Assembly (NCBI RefSeq): GCF_036850765.1
Contig: NC_089496.1
Location: 49,342,113 to 49,406,112 of the forward strand
Source: Saccopteryx bilineata
Lineage: Eukaryota > Chordata > Mammalia > Chiroptera > Emballonuridae
DNA: 64,000 bases
Direction of reading: 5' to 3'
Shown here one piece after another: positions 1-10,682 of the stretch. The translations under genes and the position numbers were made by a program. Below the pieces are notes generated by a model. It had not been told where the DNA came from and did not search any database. It worked only from the letters and a program-made list of their open reading frames with translations. Numbering within the stretch: the stretch's first letter is position 1; every line of letters starts with the position of its first letter.

Positions 1-952
1 ACAGAAAGAAATAGGAGACTGAGATTTTTGGATAAAAGGATTTGCTTTTTATGGAGATAATTTGCAATAATACTGACTTTCAGCATAGACTCCATAGCCT
101 TTATCTTGATCAGAAAACATTTTGGGTAGGGTGGTGGGGTGGGGTGAGCCCATTGCCCGGCAGTGACTCCCACACAGGGACCCTGAGTACGAAATTCGTT
201 GGCAGAGAAGCAGCGGTTACTGAAAGTGGCTGGGGAAAGGGTTGGGGAGGGGGGAGCTGGAGGGGGGTTGGGTTCCTTCCTCCTCGGGGGAGTTATTTTT
301 GCTTTCCATGCAAAGAATTGCTTTGTACAGCCAAGTTGGTCTCAATCTTGTTTACATAAAAGAAATCGAACATTTATTTTGTGCCGGGTAATTTTTTTTC
401 TTCGTTTGCCAGTCAGAGGGTCCTAGGCAAATCAATAAACAAAGACCTGGCTCTGTTTTCACTTTGTGGCTGAGGATTTGGAGTGGGTAACCCTTCAATG
501 GCTGGATTAGCTATTTCTTTGGGACGGAGGCTTGGTTAGATGGGCTGTCAGTGGCATGTGGGTCGTGCTGGGAACCTGGAGCTCCGAAAGCCAGGGGGAG
601 AATCCTCGGATGCTGGGATTCTGTGACAGATGGTGAAGGAGGACAGAGAAGAAAACTGTCGCCTTGGCCTCTGCAGAAATCAGCTGAAGCCTTGAAGTGC
701 ATGGTTTGGTTCCTCTGATCTTCATGCAGTCAACAGCCAGCATCGTGCTAGGGGGTGTTGAATCAACCCAAATGCCTTTAAAAATAACATCTCTAAAATC
801 TGACTCTGCAAATACGGAATTCCATAGAGGTGCTCCATGCTGGGGGCGGGGGGAGGAATATATTATTTTTATTTTCTGTTTCTAAATTTACCTGCCATGA
901 CCTTGGACTGATCCTTCGTTCCCTTGTTTTGAGACATGAAAAATAAGGGGGG
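1..952. other. Single-copy DNA, no gene recognised
   Basis: I see no exon-like frame with family similarity, no RNA gene and no recognisable young repeat. The sequence has short G-rich runs (around 125-145 and 235-270). The open frames here are short and overlap in several phases, which is what random sequence gives. Confidence 0.5.
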
Positions 953-967
953 AAATGTACTCATGGT

Positions 968-1370
968 GCCCTGGCCGGTTGGCTCAGCGGTAGAGCGTCG
1001 GCCTAGCGTGCGGAGGACCCGGGTTCGATTCCCGGCCAGGGCACATAGGAGAAGCGCCCATTTGCTTCTCCACCCCTCCGCCGCGCTTTCCTCTCTGTCT
1101 CTCTCTTCCCCTCCCGCAGCCAAGGCTCCATTGGAGCAGAGATGGCCCGGGCACTGGGCATGGCTCTGTGGCCTCTGCCTCAGGAGCTAGAGTGGCTCTG
1201 GTCGCAATATGGCGACGCCCAGGATGGGCAGAGCATCGCCCCCTGGGGGGCAGAGCACCGCCCCTGGTGGGCGTGCCGGGTGGATCCCGGTCGGGCGCAT
1301 GCGGGAGTCTGTCTGACTGTCTCTCCCTGTTTCCAGCTTCAGAAAAATGAAAAAAAAAATTAAAAAAAAA
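968..1370 (+). mobile_element. VES-type SINE, long form, full length
   Basis: A tRNA-derived bat SINE. The head carries an A-box-like stretch (tggctcagcggtagagcg) and a B box (ggttcgattcc) of an internal RNA polymerase III promoter. It continues through a CT-rich segment and the extended body (ccaaggctccattggagca) to an A-rich tail. It is flanked by a perfect 15-bp duplication, aaatgtactcatggt, at 953-967 and 1371-1385. The A-rich start of the duplication fits L1 endonuclease-mediated insertion. Perfect flanks and an intact promoter point to a young copy. Several open frames cross it on both strands but follow the SINE consensus, so they are not genes. Confidence 0.92.
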
Positions 1371-1554
1371 AAATGTACTCATGGTAAGTGTTCCCTTAAC
1401 CAATGTTCAGGGACTCGCTTTTTCCCCTTTTCAAGTTCACAGCAGCGGCTTTTATAGTGGTTCACCATCTATCTATCCCAACCATTTCCTTTCTTCTCTA
1501 ACTGCTGTTAGTGTTGGTTGGAGCAGCACGGTTGAGGAAGGGGAGTATCGGGAC

Positions 1555-1765
1555 TTTGGTGTCTAGACCTCGACTCGGGCACTAATTTCATCTCTTACTA
1601 GTAGGTTGACCTTAGATATATAACATAGCATCCCTAAGCCTCAGTTTTCCCCTCCATAAAATGGGAATGTCGAGACTTATTTTAGAGATGATATCCAGAA
1701 AGAGTTTAGCATAGTATATAGCATCATAGCATAGGCTCCCAATAAACGGCGCTCATTACTGGTTT
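1555..1765 (+). repeat. MIR SINE fossil
   Basis: The order of landmarks matches the MIR consensus on the plus strand. A 'ttactagtaggttgacctt' segment is followed by 'cctcagttttcccc', 'ataaaatgggaatg', and an end resembling 'agcataggctcccaataaa'. It is strongly diverged, as expected for an insertion predating placental mammals. Boundaries are approximate. Confidence 0.6.
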
Positions 1766-2029
1766 CATTCTTCAAACTTGGACGGTGTGATGATAGGGTC
1801 CTTGAATATAAGACCTGTGTCACCGACTGACTGGTTGCGGTGACTCTTCCCTCTGCCTAGGGGTTCTAGAACAGTCTTTAGTGGTATGTGACGTGTCAGC
1901 CATATACGACATATGTATTTGTAAGTGTGTGTGCATACCACATCTAACATGCTCCACAAGAAGCCTGCACAAAATAAAAATTAAATTAATTAATTAAATT
2001 GAATCAAGAAGTCCTTGCTTTTTGCCAAA

Positions 2030-2427
2030 TATATCGTAGTTACCCCCCGCCTTCTCCACAAGTTCACTTTCCACAGATGCAGTTACCTGTGGTCCAAAAA
2101 TATTAAGTGGAAAATTCCAGGCATAAACAATTCATAAGTTTCGAATCGTGTGCCATTCTGAGTAGGGTGATGGGATCTGGTGATGTCCCTCTCTGTCCCA
2201 GCGGGATGTGAATTATCCCTTTGACCCGTGCATCTTCCCAGTATGGGCCACCTGCCCGTAGTCACTAACTGGCCATCTTGGTTGTCTGAGAGAGAGGCGA
2301 GAGTGAGAGGGAGAGAGGAAACTTTTGTATAATTTTTATCACAGTGTATTGTTATAGTTCTGTTTTATTATGTTATTTTTCTTAATCTCTTACTGTGGTT
2401 AATTTATAAATTAAACTCCATCGTGGG
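2030..2427 (+). mobile_element. Tigger/MER44-like DNA transposon fossil
   Basis: The stretch with 'cagttacctgtggtcc' followed by 'aaaatattaagtggaaaat' and 'ataaacaattcataagttt' recalls the 5' part of Tigger-type (pogo) elements of the MER44 group. No transposase frame is left. The assignment rests on remembered consensus features; ends and target duplications could not be fixed. Confidence 0.45.
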
Positions 2428-2526
2428 ATAAGGCACATATGAGAAGCAATCAATGAGCAGCTAATGTGCCACAACTATGAGTCGATGCTTCTCTCCCTTC
2501 CTGTCTCTCTCTCATTAAAAAAAAAG
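2428..2526 (+). mobile_element. 5'-truncated VES-type SINE tail
   Basis: It begins in 'aaggcacatatgagaagcaa', the segment that follows the tRNA-related head in short VES copies. It runs through 'gatgcttctctcccttcctg' and a CT-rich end into an A tail. The tRNA-like head is absent, so there is no pol III promoter. Confidence 0.6.
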
Positions 2527-2535
2527 ACATAGATA

Positions 2536-2540
2536 CGCGC

Positions 2541-2579
<39 letters not shown>
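2536..2579. repeat. (CG)n(TG)n microsatellite
   Basis: About four CG units are followed by about eighteen TG units. It lies just beyond the A tail of the truncated SINE, a common place for microsatellites to grow. Alternating purine-pyrimidine DNA of this kind can adopt Z-DNA. Confidence 0.9.
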
Positions 2580-2582
<3 letters not shown>

Positions 2583-3872
2583 AGTCGAAAATAGAGTGAA
2601 ATCATACCTCATGAAAAGGTTAGTATCTGGAAGTCATTGCCAAGGGTGAAAATGATCACATAGAGTCAAAATTACCCTTGAAAGGCCCTTAAATTGCTCA
2701 ACATGCTTTGGGCACACAGCCTGTTAAACAATGACAACAAACCGCCAGGCGACATGTTCTCTGAAAGCTCCAGCGGGCACGCCACGCCCCCAGTGACCAG
2801 TCGTTCTGTCCCCCTGGCTTTACTGCTCAAACTGATATTTTTTCTCTCTTTCTCACAGTATAGAATTGAAGTCATGTCCTTAAATGCACGTCACAGGGGC
2901 CAACTGCACTGTGCAAATTTTGGATGCGTTAGAGCCACTCCTTGCTGGTGGGAACCTGAGCTTTCCCACCTATCAGAGTTGTTACAGGGGTCAAATCAAA
3001 AGGTGGTGTAAACCTTTTGTTAGGGGTCATCTAAATTCACCAGTGCACTTTGTTGGGGGGGGGGCACTTGTGTTCATCCGGGAGCTGTGGTCCTCAGTGG
3101 GGTTTGCTCACAGGTGCAACCGTTCTGCCCACCGGCCGGCCACCTTTCTTCTGCTGGCTTTTCTGACTCTAGTTTCCTTTCTGTTCTGTGAACGTTTATT
3201 CAGCGAGGCTCCGGGACCCTTCCTGAATCTTCACTCTCTCACAGCATGGACTTCAGCTCTCGCGTCCTGTCCCACCTGCTGCTGAATCAGTTCCACGCCG
3301 CGTGTTTATCAAGGGTCCCCTGTGCACGAGGTGCTGTGTCTCCCGTAGTTCTCGCCCTCCAGAAGTTCCCGGGGTGTCACCTCCTTCAGAAGGTTCCCGC
3401 TGAGAGGGCACACATCTCTTCCTCCCTGTTCACACCTGAGCTGGGCACCTCCCTCACCCTGTGGCAGCTAGTTCCTGACTTCCTGGGTCCTGTTGCCCAC
3501 GGCAGCTTCTCCCCCACAGATGAGCCCGAGACCTCTTCTCTCCTGTCTCTCATCTGCGAAGGCACCAAGTCCCAACGTCTGCAATCTTTCCATACCTTCA
3601 TTCCCCGGTACTGCTTCCAGGAGAAAACCGAATGCACTCCGGCCACCACCTACCGACCCCGTGTTTTCTATCTCTCTGCTCCTACTGGGCTCTGTGGGAA
3701 GCCTTTCCTTCAGTTGCACCTCGCATGTCTGTTTCCCGACCCACCCGGCGTTCCTGAACCCCCTGTGCTTATGGAGAAGATGGCAGTTCTCCCCGAAACT
3801 GGTCGACATGATCACCGGAGCTGTAGTGGAAATGCAAATGGGTCTGGTTTTGTAACTTCTACAGTTTATCCG
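2580..3872. other. Single-copy or very old repeat DNA, no gene supported
   Basis: A 211-codon open frame at 3246-3881 (+) is the longest here. It has no motif I recognise, no repeat-free conserved look and overlaps open frames on the other strand. Around 3305-3330 the text vaguely recalls an L2/MIR-like 'tttattgagcacc' motif. A run of nine or more G lies at about 3053-3064. I call no gene. Confidence 0.4.
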
Positions 3873-3890
3873 AAAGAATAGATGCACACA

Positions 3891-4064
3891 GCCTGACCTG
3901 TGGTGGCGCAGTGGAAAAAGCAATAAACTGAAATGCTGAGGTCACAGGTTCAAAACCCCGGGCTTGCCAGGTCAAGGCACATATGGGCGTTGATGCTTCC
4001 TGCTCCCCCCTGCTTCTCTCTCTCTCTTTTTTTTCTCTCTAAAATGAATTTTTTTTTTAAAAAA
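3891..4064 (+). mobile_element. VES-type SINE, short form
   Basis: The head 'cctgacctgtggtggcgcag' has a B-box-like 'ggttcaaaacc', then 'ggtcaaggcacatatggg', a CT-rich stretch and an A-rich tail. An 18-bp duplication, aaagaatagatgcacaca, flanks it at 3873-3890 and 4065-4082 without mismatch. The end of the 211-codon open frame runs up to this insertion, which is further reason not to believe that frame. Confidence 0.9.
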
Positions 4065-4082
4065 AAAGAATAGATGCACACA

Positions 4083-5246
4083 AATAGCAAAAATATATTT
4101 AAAAAGAAGGCATTGGAGGGGAAGCTTCTACTGGAAGATATTAAATTATAACATAAAGTTGCACTCCAATGAACATGCAGAATGTGTAACAAACAACTAG
4201 AACAATGAGCTAGAACACACAAACCCAGATACAAGGATACATCTATTTTTAGTAGGTGAAAAAAACACCCAGCTTTTAAAAATAGCGTGACATGACAGAT
4301 TATCCAATAAATGATGATAGAATAACTTTTACTTTAAAATTAAGTTAATTCTTTACCTCTTATCATACACTAGAAAAAAAAATCCAGGAAGATTAAAAAA
4401 ACCTAGGAAGATAAAACATACCATCCAAACACCAGAAGAAACCTTAGTTAACTATTCATAGAATCTTAGTATGTGGGAGGTCTTTTCAGGCATAACCCTG
4501 AGGCAGAAATCACAGAAACATTTAGATTTGTAACCACATAAATGTGAAATTATGCATAAAAGGTTATCATAAACAGAATGAAAAGCAAATGGCGAAGCTG
4601 AGAAAAATATTTGTAACATATAAGACAAACAGAAGAGTAATATCTTTAATACGTAAAGAATCAGTGCAAGTGTATGAGAAAAAAATAAACACTATACTAG
4701 GAACAGAGAGGCGAAGGCTATGAAAGCCTAATTCATGGTGAAGAGGTAGAAATAGTCCATGCAGTTAGGAAAACATATTTAATCTTGCTTGTTCTCTAAA
4801 GAAACAGCAAATTTCCCTTTTTTACTTTATAAATGTCTATATTCCTTAACAGTTCAAAAAAGTAATTCAAATATGTAAAATTACAACACTACGATATGGT
4901 ACTGAGAAATTTTTGTGAACCTGTAAAGTATGGACCATCTTCTTAACCCTTGAGAGTGATTTTAAGAGGAGTAAGTTGATAGGAAAGTTATCTGCCAGTC
5001 AAGGCATTGTTAAGAGAGAAAAACTAGCCAATAGGTCGGAATGCGTGATTGATGAGATCCCACTTTGTCAAAAATGTATATAGAAATATAAAAAGATATA
5101 GAAGAAAATCCAGATGCATATAAACTAGAAGGTTGACAGAAGTTGTCTCTAGGTATTAGAAATATGGGTCATGTTTTATTTTCTTATTTGTGCTTATTTA
5201 GTTTCTAATTTTTCAACCATGACCTTGTATTGCTCTTTAAAAAAAG
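4083..5246 (+). mobile_element. Ancient L1 fragment, probable ORF2 end and 3' region
   Basis: AT-rich DNA with A-rich sense-strand wording such as 'ggcagaaatcacagaaac', 'aaaagcaaatggcgaagctg' and 'tctttaatacgtaaagaatc' reads like a decayed L1M-type ORF2. No open frame survives. The stretch 5150-5230 resembles the closing part of old L1 3' regions. Boundaries and subfamily are guesses. Confidence 0.45.
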
Positions 5247-5255
5247 ATTTTTAAG

Positions 5256-5370
5256 GCCCTGGCCAGTTGGCTCAGTAGTAGAGCATAGGCCCGGAGTGTG
5301 GATTTCCCAGGTTTGATTCCAGGGCATGCAGGAGAAATGACCATCTGCTTTACCACCCCTCCCCCTCTTG

Positions 5371-5412
<42 letters not shown>

Positions 5413-5558
5413 CCCCCTCTTGCAGCCATGGCTCCATTGGAGCAAGTTGGCCCCAGTGCTGAGGATGGCTCCATGGCTTCTGCCTCATGCACTAGAAAGG
5501 GCTTGAATCTGTTTCTGTCTCCTCTCCTCTCACTGAATAAAAAAAAACAAACACAAAC
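5256..5558 (+). mobile_element. VES-type SINE, long form, internally deleted
   Basis: The head 'gccctggccagttggctcag' and the body 'catggctccattggagcaa' are clear. The B box is degraded (ggtttgattcc) and much of the extended body after 'gcctcatgc' is missing. A (CT)n tract at 5374-5410 has expanded inside the CT-rich segment. The flanks share ttttaag (5249-5255 and 5559-5565), a plausible remnant of the target duplication. Confidence 0.8.
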
Positions 5559-5586
5559 TTTTAAGTATAATGTATATACATAAAAG

Positions 5587-6114
5587 CAGGGGTCCCCAAA
5601 CTATGGCCCACGGGCCGCATGTGGCCCCCTGAGGCCATTTATCTGGCCCCCGCCATACTTCCGGAAGGGGCACCTCTTTCATTGCTGGTCAGTGAGAGGA
5701 TGCATCCGCATCCTGTGCTCCTGGAGTACTGTATGTGGCGGTGCCGCAAAGCGTGGCATCACTCACTTACAGTACTACTTCCGGTGATGCAGGCCGCATG
5801 TGTCACGGCTCAGGAAGCACATCATATCACTTGTTACGGCTAGCAGTGACAAATGTGGAACCGGACATTGACCATCTCATTAGCCAAAAGCAGGCCCGTA
5901 GTTCCCATTGAAATACTGGTCAGTTTGTTGATTTAAATTTACTTGTTCTTTATTTTAAATATTGTATTTTGTTCCCGTTTTGTTTTTTTACTTTAAAATA
6001 AGATATGTGCAGTGTGCATAGGGATTTGTTCATAGTTTTTTTTATAGTCCGGCCCTCCAACGGTCTGAGGGACAGTGAACTGGCCCCCCTGTGTAAAAGG
6101 TTTGGGGACCCCTG
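5587..6114. mobile_element. Nonautonomous hAT-type DNA transposon, 528 bp, intact ends
   Basis: Terminal inverted repeats start caggggtccccaaac and end gtttggggacccctg. A perfect 8-bp target duplication, cataaaag, lies at 5579-5586 and 6115-6122. Eight-base duplications with CAGG..CCTG ends are the mark of hAT elements. Just inside the left end is 'ggcccacgggccgcatgtggc'-like text; just inside the right end is 'tggccccc...gtgtaaaa'. No transposase frame exists, so it must have been moved in trans. The perfect duplication suggests a fairly recent insertion. Confidence 0.92.
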
Positions 6115-6122
6115 CATAAAAG

Positions 6123-6765
6123 TATATAGCTTGATGTATTATCACTAAGTGAGCACACCTGTTACATTTAGTGTCCTAATATTCACAGCCTCTGCTATCT
6201 GGATGGGCCGAGAGCCTTGCCAGTCATAGGTGCCGGTTCCTTTGAGCTTGGCCCTTCCTTCCTCAGTTTCTTTCTTTCCTCCTTAATTTTACCACAAGCA
6301 GAAGGAGAAACCAGGCTGCCTCCTTCTACACTTTGTTTGGAAATTGCCTCAGCCAACTGTTCAAGCTCGTGGCTTACCCAGTTCTGCCTTCCACCCCGCA
6401 GTGGAGCTCAATTCAGCCAAGAGTTTCCACACTTCCTAACATGAATTGCTTTCTTCCAGTTTCCAGAAACATGTTCCGCCCCAGAGGGGCCTGTAACATG
6501 CACATTTCTTTCACGAGCCTCTGTCAAGTGGGGCACGCCATCTCCAGGACGGTGGCAGCTTTGTCCTCTGTGCTCCTGCTTCTTTCTGAGTTCTGACCAG
6601 AATCACCTTCAAAGTTTGTATTTCTGCCAACCACCTTCTCACGGCAACTCAGACTTAGTCTGTCGTGTACCTCAAAATTCTTCTAGCTTCTGCCTATGAC
6701 CCAATTCCAAAGCCACTTTCTCAGTTTTAGAGAAGTTGTTAGAATACCACCCCACGGCCTGGTAC
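6123..6765. other. No gene recognised
   Basis: Open frames of 75-87 codons overlap in different phases on one strand. I recognise neither a protein family nor a repeat here, apart from the MLT1-type LTR that begins at its right edge. Confidence 0.4.
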
Positions 6766-6769
6766 TCAA

Positions 6770-7205
6770 ATCTGTATTGGTTTCTTAACGCTTCTATAGC
6801 AAATGACCACAAACATGGTAGCTGGAAACAGCAGAAAATGACCGCTCGCAGATCTGGAGGCCAGCTTCCCAAAGTCTAGGTTTCGGCGGGGCCACACTCC
6901 CTCTGAAGGCTCTAGAAGAGAACCTTCCCTGGTTTCTTCCAGCCACTGGTGGCCCCAGGCTTTCCTGGACTCGCAGCTGATCTCTGCCTCCATATTCACA
7001 TGGCCTTCTTCTTTCTGTGTCTTCTCTTTTTCTGTCTCTTACAAGGTCACCCCATCATTAGATTTAGGGCCCAGCCTACTCCATCCAGGATGATCTCTCA
7101 AGATCCTTACCTTTGCTACATCTGCAAAGATACTTATTCAAAATAAGATTACAGTCTGAGGTTTCTGGGGGGACATATCTTTGGGGAGATCCAGTTTAGC
7201 CTACG
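6770..7205 (-). mobile_element. MLT1-type (MaLR) LTR fossil
   Basis: Read on the plus strand the landmarks run in antisense order for an MLT1 LTR: 'aatgaccacaaacatggtag', 'gatctggaggccag', 'cactccctctgaaggctcta', 'ggatttagggcc'-like text at 7058, 'acatctgcaaagatac' and 'tctgaggtttctgggg'. Spacing matches a nearly complete LTR. It is old and diverged. ERVL-MaLR LTRs are ancient mammalian retrovirus-like relics. Confidence 0.65.
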
Positions 7206-7299
7206 TTAGCAATATGGCTACCACCGTGGATGACCCAAATCTGGGAAAGGCAGTGAGAATGTTGGGTGACCACTTTGGGACCAATAGTCACAAGTGCTA

Positions 7300-7395
7300 T
7301 CATTTACTGTATGTTTCCTTTGTCCTGGGCAGCGCACTAAGCATTTCACATCAAGACTTCGTTATCCTCACCATAACCCAGTGAAGGCACGGATG
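7300..7395 (-). repeat. MIR fragment, outer half
   Basis: The text 'gcgcactaagcatttcacat' followed by 'tatcctcaccataacccagtg' matches one end of MIR on the minus strand. The expected next part appears only after 7855, so an intervening insertion is likely. Confidence 0.45.
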
Positions 7396-7404
7396 GAAAA
7401 TGAG

Positions 7405-7835
7405 AAGATGGTTTCTAATTTTTCCTTCTCTCCTGGTTGTAAATCTATACATCCTTCCTCTTACTGTGTGACTTGGCAGCATTAGAGCAGGCAGAGTATA
7501 AGCTCCATCCCACTCGTGTAGGCTTTTGCCAAGAGATTGCTTTGGCCAATGGGACATTAGCACGTTACAGGAGCAGTTTGTATGTGTGTGGGGCATTTGA
7601 CTTGGCTTCTTTCCTCGCTGTGATCTGCATATGAAGAGTAAGCTCCCAGTAGTTGGTAACCCCTTAGCCCGGGTACCAGCATGGGCCTTCAGGGGCAGCA
7701 GACCTGAATGCAACTGGAAACTGGAGTCCAACCTAAGTCGTCAAAATCCCGGCCTATCTACAGACCCACGAGTGGCTATAAGCCACTGAAATTTTGACAG
7801 TGTTTGCTATTATTCTAAAGAAACTAACTAATAGA
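7405..7835 (+). mobile_element. Probable MaLR/MLT1-like LTR inserted in a MIR
   Basis: Phrases such as 'gctttggccaatgggac' and the closing 'ataagccactgaaattttg' then 'aaagaaactaactaat' recall the body and 3' end of MLT1-class LTRs in sense orientation. It lies between two MIR pieces of the same orientation. The call is tentative because the middle is too diverged to place. Confidence 0.4.
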
Positions 7836-7855
7836 GCGGTTCTCTTTTTTATATA

Positions 7856-8000
7856 CCCAACTCCTCAATGAGTAAATTTAGGCTAGGAGAATGTAAACAG
7901 TACCCCCCAAATCACACACCTAATAAGAGAAGGAGCCAGAAGTTGAGCCAGGACTGTCTGCTCTCTGAGCCCCGGCTCTTAACCGCTAGCCTGTATCTCC
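7856..8000 (-). repeat. MIR fragment, inner half
   Basis: Minus-strand MIR landmarks run in order: 'tcacacacctaataag', 'agccagaagttgagcc', 'ggctcttaaccgctag'. With the piece at 7300-7395 it appears to be one MIR split by a later insertion. Confidence 0.5.
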
Positions 8001-8682
8001 TTTCAAATTTGCAACTGGCTGGGGCAACGGGCCAAAAGCAATAGGATGGAATTTAATTGGAATGAAGACGTGGCCGAACATATCAGTTAAAACAATAACA
8101 ACAAAAATAAAGTAGGATACCAGTAGGGATTGAGCAACCTTCTCCTTGACCGCCCACGGGCGGTGTGGCTCGAGGACGTAGAGGTCAGCCGAGAAGGAGA
8201 AGGTGGTTCAGGACGAGGCCACGTTAGTGCAGTACAATGTCTGGGAGAGGGACCATGACAATGCTTTCTACTCTGGATGGTTGAAGGACATGTGGACTAC
8301 TGCATTTAGTTCCAGGCACCGCAGCTGAAGAGGAATATTAACCGGCCGAACTGTCCAGATCAGGGTGCACAAGGTGCTGAGAAAATCATACCAGTTGTAC
8401 AGCAAAGGGGCTGAAGTATTTAACCCGAAGAAGAGCAGGCTCAGGAGGGAGGCGGCCGCTGTCTGAAGACATCTAATGGGCTAGAAGGACAGCCAGGCGG
8501 CTACATGACCATCACCTCTCACCCAGACGGCTGCCATCATCGTCAATGCCCCATCCCACTCACCGCGTGTAACCGCAAGGGATCTTCTCATAACACCCAG
8601 GGTTTGACTTTGGGTGACTTTGTCATGGCCCACATCCTCCTCCCTTCACCAAATATGCCCAGTGCACATGCATGTACAGACT
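8001..8682. other. No gene recognised
   Basis: No open frame longer than about 70 codons stands out before the CA repeat. A short inverted motif, cgcccacgggcg, sits at 8151-8162. I recognise no repeat family. Confidence 0.4.

Positions 8683-8722
<40 letters not shown>
8683..8722. repeat. (CA)n microsatellite
   Basis: About nineteen uninterrupted CA units. The open frames that cross it on both strands are low-complexity artefacts. Confidence 0.95.
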
Positions 8723-8725
<3 letters not shown>

Positions 8726-9370
8726 GCACGCACGCACATATACACCAATGCAATGCTGTCTTTCACATACAATCTTTCCAGAACACAGAGCCCGAGGCAA
8801 AGCTCAAGTGCAAATGCTCGGTTGGAGGTTTGGGACAAAGAGCTGGCGGAAGAGAAGAAAGGTATGGGAACAAGGGAAAGAAAATAGGAGGACGGTGTGA
8901 TTGTGAGGCTCGGGACAGCTCCACAGAGACACCGGGAGCCGCCCGGTCAATTGCGCGCCTCTGGACAAACCCCGTGGAACCACCAGGCCTCCGACGCTCC
9001 ATAGGAGGAAGGAAGGGTGGGTGAGAGAATCATTGATTACTTCTCATCGCCCATGGATTTATTTCCTGTGGAAGTCAGATCCCAGTCCATAAGACATGGA
9101 GTTTCATCTCGTTGGAGGGGTGGTGGGAAGAGGTGGAGACTGCATGGGGCCAATGGCCAGGGCCAGGCCTGAGTGCCCAGGGTGTGCTGGAGCCTGTGCT
9201 GGAGGCTGGCGTGCATGCGGTGGGGCGGGGCTGGACAGGGATGGCATTGGGGGTGAGGGGACAGCTGCCATGGCTGTGTCACCCAAGGCTCTCCATGAGT
9301 AAGCAGCCAGAGGTCTGGGAGGGTTGAAGCAGGAATATGAGTTGGTGCCTATATTGGGTTCAATACACAC
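8723..9370. other. GC-rich single-copy DNA, no gene supported
   Basis: The sequence is G-rich on the plus strand around 9080-9260, and the overlapping open frames on both strands are mostly a result of that. No splice-framed exon series or known domain is visible. Confidence 0.4.
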
Positions 9371-9561
9371 ATTCTCTCTCTCTCTCCCTCTCTCCCTCTC
9401 TCCTTCTCTCCCTCTCTCCCCCTCTTCCTCTCTCCCTCTCTTTCTCTCTCTCTCCCCCTCCCCCTCTCTCCCCCTCTCCCCCTCTCCCCCTCTCCCCCTC
9501 TCCCCCTCTCCCCCTCTCCCCCTCTCTCCCTCTCTCCCTCTCTCCCTCTCTCCCTCCTCCC
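9371..9561. repeat. Polypyrimidine tract, (CTCTCC)n/(CCCTCTCC)n
   Basis: About 190 bases are almost purely C and T, with a central run of eight-base ccctctcc units flanked by six- and eight-base ctctcc variants. The purine strand encodes spurious Arg/Glu/Gly-rich frames and the pyrimidine strand Ser/Leu/Pro-rich frames. Such mirror-like tracts can form triplex (H-) DNA. Confidence 0.95.
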
Positions 9562-10210
9562 ATTGTTCCCACCACTTGGAGACCAGATCCTTTGCATGGC
9601 CTGCTGGCTCCTGCCCACGTGCTCTATGCTGGAGTGACGCTGGCTCTCTTCCGGTCCCTTGAGTGTCTGACGAATCCTCCTGCCTGAGCTTGTTCTTCCC
9701 GCAATGTCCTGGCCCCTCCTGCCACTCAGCAGTCACCTCCTATTCATCCTCAGCTCTCAGCACGCCCGGCCCCGCCCTGGAGCCTCCGTGGTTCCACGTC
9801 AGAGAACTGTCCTTCCTCTGTGCTTCAGAGCACCCAACCCTGTCCCCACAGCGACACTGCCAGCCCCACCGGGGCAGGGCATGTGCTCCTTCTCACCGAG
9901 TTCCCCGCTACACCCCCTTTGCCCAGTGCCTGGCCCCACCGCAGGTGCTCATTAAACACTTACAGAGCTTCCACGTAGAAGGGAGGTGCCCCCGGTTCTG
10001 GGTGACAGGGGAAGACCAGTTCCTACAGTATAGCTACTCCAAAGTGGGTGTGGGCTGCCTCGGGTGGGTTTCGTGCCTCTGTTAGTGAAAATCATTTAGG
10101 ACTGACTCATATATCAGACAGATGTGGGCCCAGAAGACCTCTGAGCCTCAGGGACTGTATGCTTTGAATACCCTGCATATTCAACTCATGCCCTGGACCG
10201 GGGCTCAGCA
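9562..10210. other. GC-rich DNA, no gene supported
   Basis: A 140-codon open frame (9663-10085, +) overlaps an 83-codon frame in another phase. Neither contains a motif I recognise. Segments near 9715-9790 loosely recall old L2-like text ('gtcacctcc'). Confidence 0.35.
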
Positions 10211-10403
10211 GGGCGTCCTCTGCCACTCTGTGCACCAGCCTGTGCCTTTACTCCAGCCTGTGAGAGGCCGCGGGCACCTCTCAGACTTTGTGCCAGGACA
10301 CGCTGCCCTGTGCCGTCCCCCTCTCTTCCCGCTCACTTCCTCCCTGTGTCCCCTCGGCATACCCCCTGACCCAATCCGATGTTCCGTGACCTTCCTCACA
10401 CCC
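10211..10403 (+). repeat. Left arm of a ~190-bp inverted duplication
   Basis: The reverse complement of this arm aligns with 11039-11223 over its whole length, with scattered substitutions and small gaps. The best part (10340-10403) shares the block 'ggtcacggaacat', 'attgggtcagggggtatgcc' almost exactly. The arms are separated by about 635 bp that include the polypyrimidine tract at 10404. It could be two copies of one unnamed repeat or a local inverted duplication. Confidence 0.8.
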
Positions 10404-10682
10404 TTTCCCCTCCCTTCCTTCCCTTCCTTCCTTCCTTCTTTCCTTCCCCTCCTCCTTCCCTCTCTCCCTCTCTCCCTCCCTCCCCCCTTCGCCCCCTCCC
10501 TCCCTCCCTCCCTCCCTCTATCCCTTCCTCCCTCTTTCCCTCCCTCCCTTCTCTCTCTCTTTCTCTTTCCCTCCCTTCCTTCCTTCCTTCCTTCCTTCCT
10601 TCCTTCCTTCCTTCCTTCCTTCCTTCCTTCCTTCTTTCTTTCTTTCTTTCTTTCTTTCTCTCTCTCTTGTTTTCTTTCTTTC
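10404..10682. repeat. Long polypyrimidine tract, (CCTT)n, (CCCT)n and (CTTT)n
   Basis: About 280 bases are nearly pure pyrimidine. A mixed ccctcc/cttcc part (to about 10570) is followed by a pure (ttcc)n run of about 60 bases and then a (tttc)n run. It starts directly at the boundary of the inverted duplication arm. All long open frames crossing it are low-complexity artefacts. Confidence 0.95.

Noticed and set aside
968..1045. tRNA gene
   Set aside because: The A and B boxes belong to the SINE head. The sequence does not fold into a full cloverleaf with normal stems and is followed by the SINE body.
3246..3881. 211-codon open frame on the plus strand
   Set aside because: No recognisable domain, overlapping frames on the opposite strand, and it runs up to a SINE target duplication. 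Length is within chance for this base composition.
9104..9736. Arg/Glu/Gly-rich 210-codon minus frame
   Set aside because: Created by the polypyrimidine tract at 9371-9561; low-complexity artefact.
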